From Candidatus Fermentibacteraceae bacterium (GTDB lineage: Bacteria; Fermentibacterota; Fermentibacteria; Fermentibacterales; JCC-6), in assembly GCA_021162285.1 (NCBI GenBank), contig JAGGYZ010000224.1, positions 1 through 16,009 on the forward strand: a stretch of 16,009 nucleotides of DNA, in the 5' to 3' direction. Positions 13,537 to 16,009 of the stretch are shown one piece after another (position 1 is the stretch's first letter; every line of letters starts with the position of its first letter). Position numbers and translations under genes: made by a program. The notes under the pieces are model-generated. The model made no database searches and was not told the DNA's origin. It was given only the letters and a program-made list of their open reading frames with translations.

Positions 13537-14541
13537 ATGCATATTCCCGACGGTTATATAAGCCCTGCAACTGCAGGAATAATGTACGGTGCGGCGGCTC
13601 CCTTCTGGTTCATTGCTGCAAAAAAAGTTCGTAATAACCTTTCAGGACGTACAATACCCGTTATTGCTTTGTTTGCCTCTTTCTCGTTTGTTCTAATGAT
13701 GTTCAACATACCAATGCCCGGGGGAACAACAGGCCACGCTGTGGGAGGCACCCTCCTTGCCATTGTGGCTGGTCCGTGGGCTGCTGTTATCGGCATTTCA
13801 GTTGTTCTGGCAATACAGGCGCTGTTCTTCGGTGACGGCGGTGTGATGGCATTCGGTGCCAATTCGTTCAACATGGCTGTGATTCTTCCTCTGGTTGGCT
13901 ACAATGTGTACAGAGCTATCTCAGGCCGTTCTTCCGCAACATCTGCCCGCAGACTGTTTGCAGCAGCCGCAGGAAGCTGGATTGCCATTGTTACTGCTGC
14001 CCTGCTTACAGGAATTGAGCTTGGTATTCAGCCTCTGCTGTTTCACAGTGCCGACGGCACTCCCCTTTACTGCCCCTACGGCCCGGGTATAGCAATCCCC
14101 TCGATGGCTGTGGGGCACATGTTCATTGCGGGGCCTGCAGAAGCCATAGTTACAAGCCTGGTTCTTGCATACCTTTTTAAAACAGGGTTCGTACCTGCTG
14201 CAGACCAGACGCAGAGCGGAGGAGCCGGCAGACTGCATCTGCTGTGGGCCGGGCTGGGGCTGGTTGCATTGCTCACCCCCATCGGGCTGCTGGCTTCAGG
14301 AACAGCCTGGGGCGAGTGGGAAGTGACAGAACTGAAAGAACTTGGGCTTGGTTTCGTTCCAGACGGCATCAACAGGCTGACAGGATGGTGGCCTGCTCCG
14401 CTGCCAGATTACGGGTTTCCAAGAATGGGAGCAGTTGTAGGTTACATACTCTCCGCCATTGCCGGTGTTGGAGGTGTGGCAGTTCTGCTGTGGGGTATTG
14501 GAAGAACGATACTTTTAAAAGGCCACAGGCGTGAAGCGTAA
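13537..14541 (+). CDS. cbiM: ECF-type cobalt/nickel importer substrate component CbiM with fused PDGLE domain
   Basis: CbiM is the membrane component that captures the metal ion for an ECF-type importer. The 334-aa protein starts MHIPDGYIS, where the conserved His2 near the N terminus is a metal ligand in this family. MPGGTTGHAVGGTLLAI and FGANSFNMA are further family motifs. After about residue 230 a C-terminal unit contains LGLGFVPDGINRL, APLPDYGF and a last membrane helix. It resembles the PDGLE domain that otherwise occurs as, or with, the small CbiN/NikN subunit. The fusion may explain why no separate cbiN is seen. cbiQ starts within its last codons. Cobalt is favoured by the CbiM name family, but nickel cannot be excluded. 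Confidence 0.9.
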   Translation: MHIPDGYISPATAGIMYGAAAPFWFIAAKKVRNNLSGRTIPVIALFASFSFVLMMFNIPMPGGTTGHAVGGTLLAIVAGPWAAVIGISVVLAIQALFFGDGGVMAFGANSFNMAVILPLVGYNVYRAISGRSSATSARRLFAAAAGSWIAIVTAALLTGIELGIQPLLFHSADGTPLYCPYGPGIAIPSMAVGHMFIAGPAEAIVTSLVLAYLFKTGFVPAADQTQSGGAGRLHLLWAGLGLVALLTPIGLLASGTAWGEWEVTELKELGLGFVPDGINRLTGWWPAPLPDYGFPRMGAVVGYILSAIAGVGGVAVLLWGIGRTILLKGHRREA

Positions 14542-15343
14542 AGATGCACTTTCACAAAACATCTTTTCGGTAACACAAGGGCTGGAATCGGCCATTACAA
14601 CAGAGCAATACGGCAGATATAACGGGCTGCTTCAAAGGCTTGACCCCAGAGTCAAGCTAGCCACCTTCGTTGTACTTACAGCTGCTGTAAGTTTCACAGG
14701 AAACCTTGCTGCGCTTGCGGTAATGCTGGTTCTTGTTCCGTTGCCCGGCGTTCTCTCGGGTATTAAGCCGGGTTCCCTTCTTAAAAGGATAGTGCTGTTT
14801 GTTCCTGTTTTTACCGCAGTTATCGCAATACCTGCTCTGTTCATTACACAAGGTGACCCTCTGCTTTCTGCCGGCGGGCATGCTGTTGTTACAGTTCAGG
14901 GAGCGCGAACAGCAGCATTTCTTGTTCTTCGTGTAACCGATTCGCTTTCGCTTGGGGCTCTCCTCGTGCTGACAACACCGTGGACAAAGCTGCTTGCAAC
15001 CTTCAGATGGTTTCGCATCCCCTCGCTTTTTGTTTCGATTCTTTCAATGACCTACCGCTACATCTTTGTTCTTCTCCACACGGTGAACAACATGTTTCTG
15101 GCAAGGAAAAGCCGCACTCCCGGCACTCTTACTGCAAAAGAAAACAGAAAGTGGCTTGGGCATACTCTGGCTGCAACAATGGTTAAATCTCTTCACATCA
15201 GCGAACAGGTGTATTCTGCAATGCTCTCCAGGGGCTACCGTGATGACAGGCTAACCGCAGCCCGGTTCAAGCTGCACTACAAAGACCTGCTCTGGCTGTT
15301 TTTTGCCTCAGCAGCACTTGCTCTTTCAGTTTGGACAGGTTAA
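14531..15343 (+). CDS. cbiQ: ECF transporter T component CbiQ
   Basis: CbiQ is the integral membrane coupler that links the ATPase to CbiM. The 270-aa product begins with a soluble stretch containing RLDPRVKL, typical of the family, followed by several hydrophobic segments (about 42-105, 125-150, 163-185, 250-268). The two coupling motifs that contact the ATPase are visible as A191-R-K-S and A230-M-L-S-R234-G235. The start is a GTG at 14531 with AAAAGG upstream, and the gene overlaps cbiM by 11 bases. The next gene, the ATPase, starts 6 bases after its stop. Confidence 0.9.
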   Translation: MKRKDALSQNIFSVTQGLESAITTEQYGRYNGLLQRLDPRVKLATFVVLTAAVSFTGNLAALAVMLVLVPLPGVLSGIKPGSLLKRIVLFVPVFTAVIAIPALFITQGDPLLSAGGHAVVTVQGARTAAFLVLRVTDSLSLGALLVLTTPWTKLLATFRWFRIPSLFVSILSMTYRYIFVLLHTVNNMFLARKSRTPGTLTAKENRKWLGHTLAATMVKSLHISEQVYSAMLSRGYRDDRLTAARFKLHYKDLLWLFFASAALALSVWTG

Positions 15344-15348
15344 GAATT

Positions 15349-16009
15349 ATGGCTGACAGACAGATCAATCATGTCTTTGAAACAGTTAACCTCTCATACA
15401 ACTATCCGGGAAGTGTACCTGCACTGTCGGATGTTACTTTTACCATAAAAGCCGGAGAAACGGTGGCTCTTATGGGGGCAAACGGATCGGGAAAGAGCAC
15501 ACTCCTGAAAATGCTTGACGGCCTCATCTTTCCCCACAGCGGGACACTGAACGCCTTTGGTCTTGCTCTTTCGGAAAAGTCAATGAACGACCCTGACCGA
15601 GTTCTTGAATTCAGAAGTTCGGTGGGGCTGGTTTTTCAGGATCCGGATGTACAGCTGTTCTCACCTACCGTGTGGGAAGAAGTTCTTTTCGCGCCGCTTC
15701 AAGCCGGACTGGAACGACAGGAGGTAATCAACAGAGGAGAGCAGGCGCTGAAACTGATGGGCATTGAGCACCTGCGCAGCAGGGCTCCTTACCTGCTTTC
15801 AAGTGGAGAAAAGAAAAAGGTGGCCATCTCCTCCGTTCTGTCTCTGCGTCCGGATGTACTGCTTCTAGACGAACCCTCGGCTGGTCTTGACCCTTTCAGC
15901 CAGGGAAAACTCATTGACTTCCTGGTAGAGTGGACAGGAAATGACCACTGCGTTGTTTTCAGTACACAGGACCTTGATATGGTAGAGGAACTTGCCACCA
16001 GGGTTTTAA
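15349..16009 (+). CDS. cbiO: ECF transporter ATPase CbiO (3' end outside window)
   Basis: This is the ATP-hydrolysing subunit that powers metal uptake through CbiQ and CbiM. The 220 visible residues hold Walker A GANGSGKST (43-51), the Q-loop VFQDPDVQLFSPTV (Q97), a signature LSSGEKKKV (150-158) and Walker B VLLLDEPSAGLDP. Usual CbiO length is 250-280 aa, so the end lies outside. Two deviations stand out. The signature has Ser in place of the usual first Gly of LSGG. The H-loop reads VVFSTQDLD, with Gln207 where almost all family members have His (STHD). The codon is CAG. The ATG at 15349 has only a weak Shine-Dalgarno (AGG), consistent with coupling to cbiQ. Confidence 0.92.
   Translation, partial: MADRQINHVFETVNLSYNYPGSVPALSDVTFTIKAGETVALMGANGSGKSTLLKMLDGLIFPHSGTLNAFGLALSEKSMNDPDRVLEFRSSVGLVFQDPDVQLFSPTVWEEVLFAPLQAGLERQEVINRGEQALKLMGIEHLRSRAPYLLSSGEKKKVAISSVLSLRPDVLLLDEPSAGLDPFSQGKLIDFLVEWTGNDHCVVFSTQDLDMVEELATRVL

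Noticed and set aside
1..16009. Mobile elements, CRISPR arrays, tRNA or rRNA genes
   Set aside because: No transposase, integrase, terminal repeats, spaced direct repeats or structural RNA were seen on either strand.

Overview
The window holds 16 protein-coding regions, and almost all of it is coding. No rRNA, tRNA, CRISPR array, insertion sequence or phage gene is visible. It comes from a bacterium with Shine-Dalgarno starts, tight operons with ATGA overlaps, and lipoproteins with lipoboxes. A DUF3276/PUR-domain protein, a bacterial presequence-protease-like M16 peptidase and beta-propeller lipoproteins suggest a diderm, perhaps of an uncultured lineage near the FCB or spirochaete-like groups. 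That placement is inference, and no marker here fixes the taxonomy.

Region 1 (1-3255, minus strand) is a molybdenum-cofactor operon. In transcription order it reads: a MobB-like P-loop protein fused to a ModE-type DNA-binding domain, moeA, moaA and moaC, the last cut by the window edge. MoaA and MoaC make cyclic pyranopterin monophosphate, MoeA inserts molybdenum, and the first gene looks like a combined cofactor-handling and regulatory protein. Region 2 (3350-6886, plus strand) holds a 960-aa M16C zinc peptidase of the PreP/Cym1 type, a DUF4190-like membrane protein and a DUF2752-like membrane protein without an obvious start codon. Region 3 (6809-9173) has a YgiQ-type radical SAM protein on the minus strand, whose end overlaps the DUF2752 gene. 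It is divergent from a PUR-domain/HTH-like protein, and a cluster of ACAGGT repeats lies between the two.

Region 4 (9308-13300, minus strand) is the most unusual part. A 67-aa peptide with seven cysteines is followed by a radical SAM/SPASM enzyme with an N-terminal PqqD-like recognition domain, and then by two overlapping beta-propeller lipoprotein genes. The layout is that of a RiPP (ribosomally made, post-translationally modified peptide) operon with two surface partners. The maturase reading frame is broken once at a five-base homopolymer. The promoter proposed for the peptide has a run of ten G between its -35 and -10 elements, a layout known elsewhere to switch promoters by slippage.

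Region 5 (13537-16009, plus strand) is an ECF-type cobalt (or nickel) importer: a CbiM carrying a fused C-terminal PDGLE domain, CbiQ, and a truncated CbiO ATPase whose H-loop histidine is glutamine. A good sigma70-like promoter lies in the 329-bp divergent region before it. No cobalamin riboswitch was recognised there.
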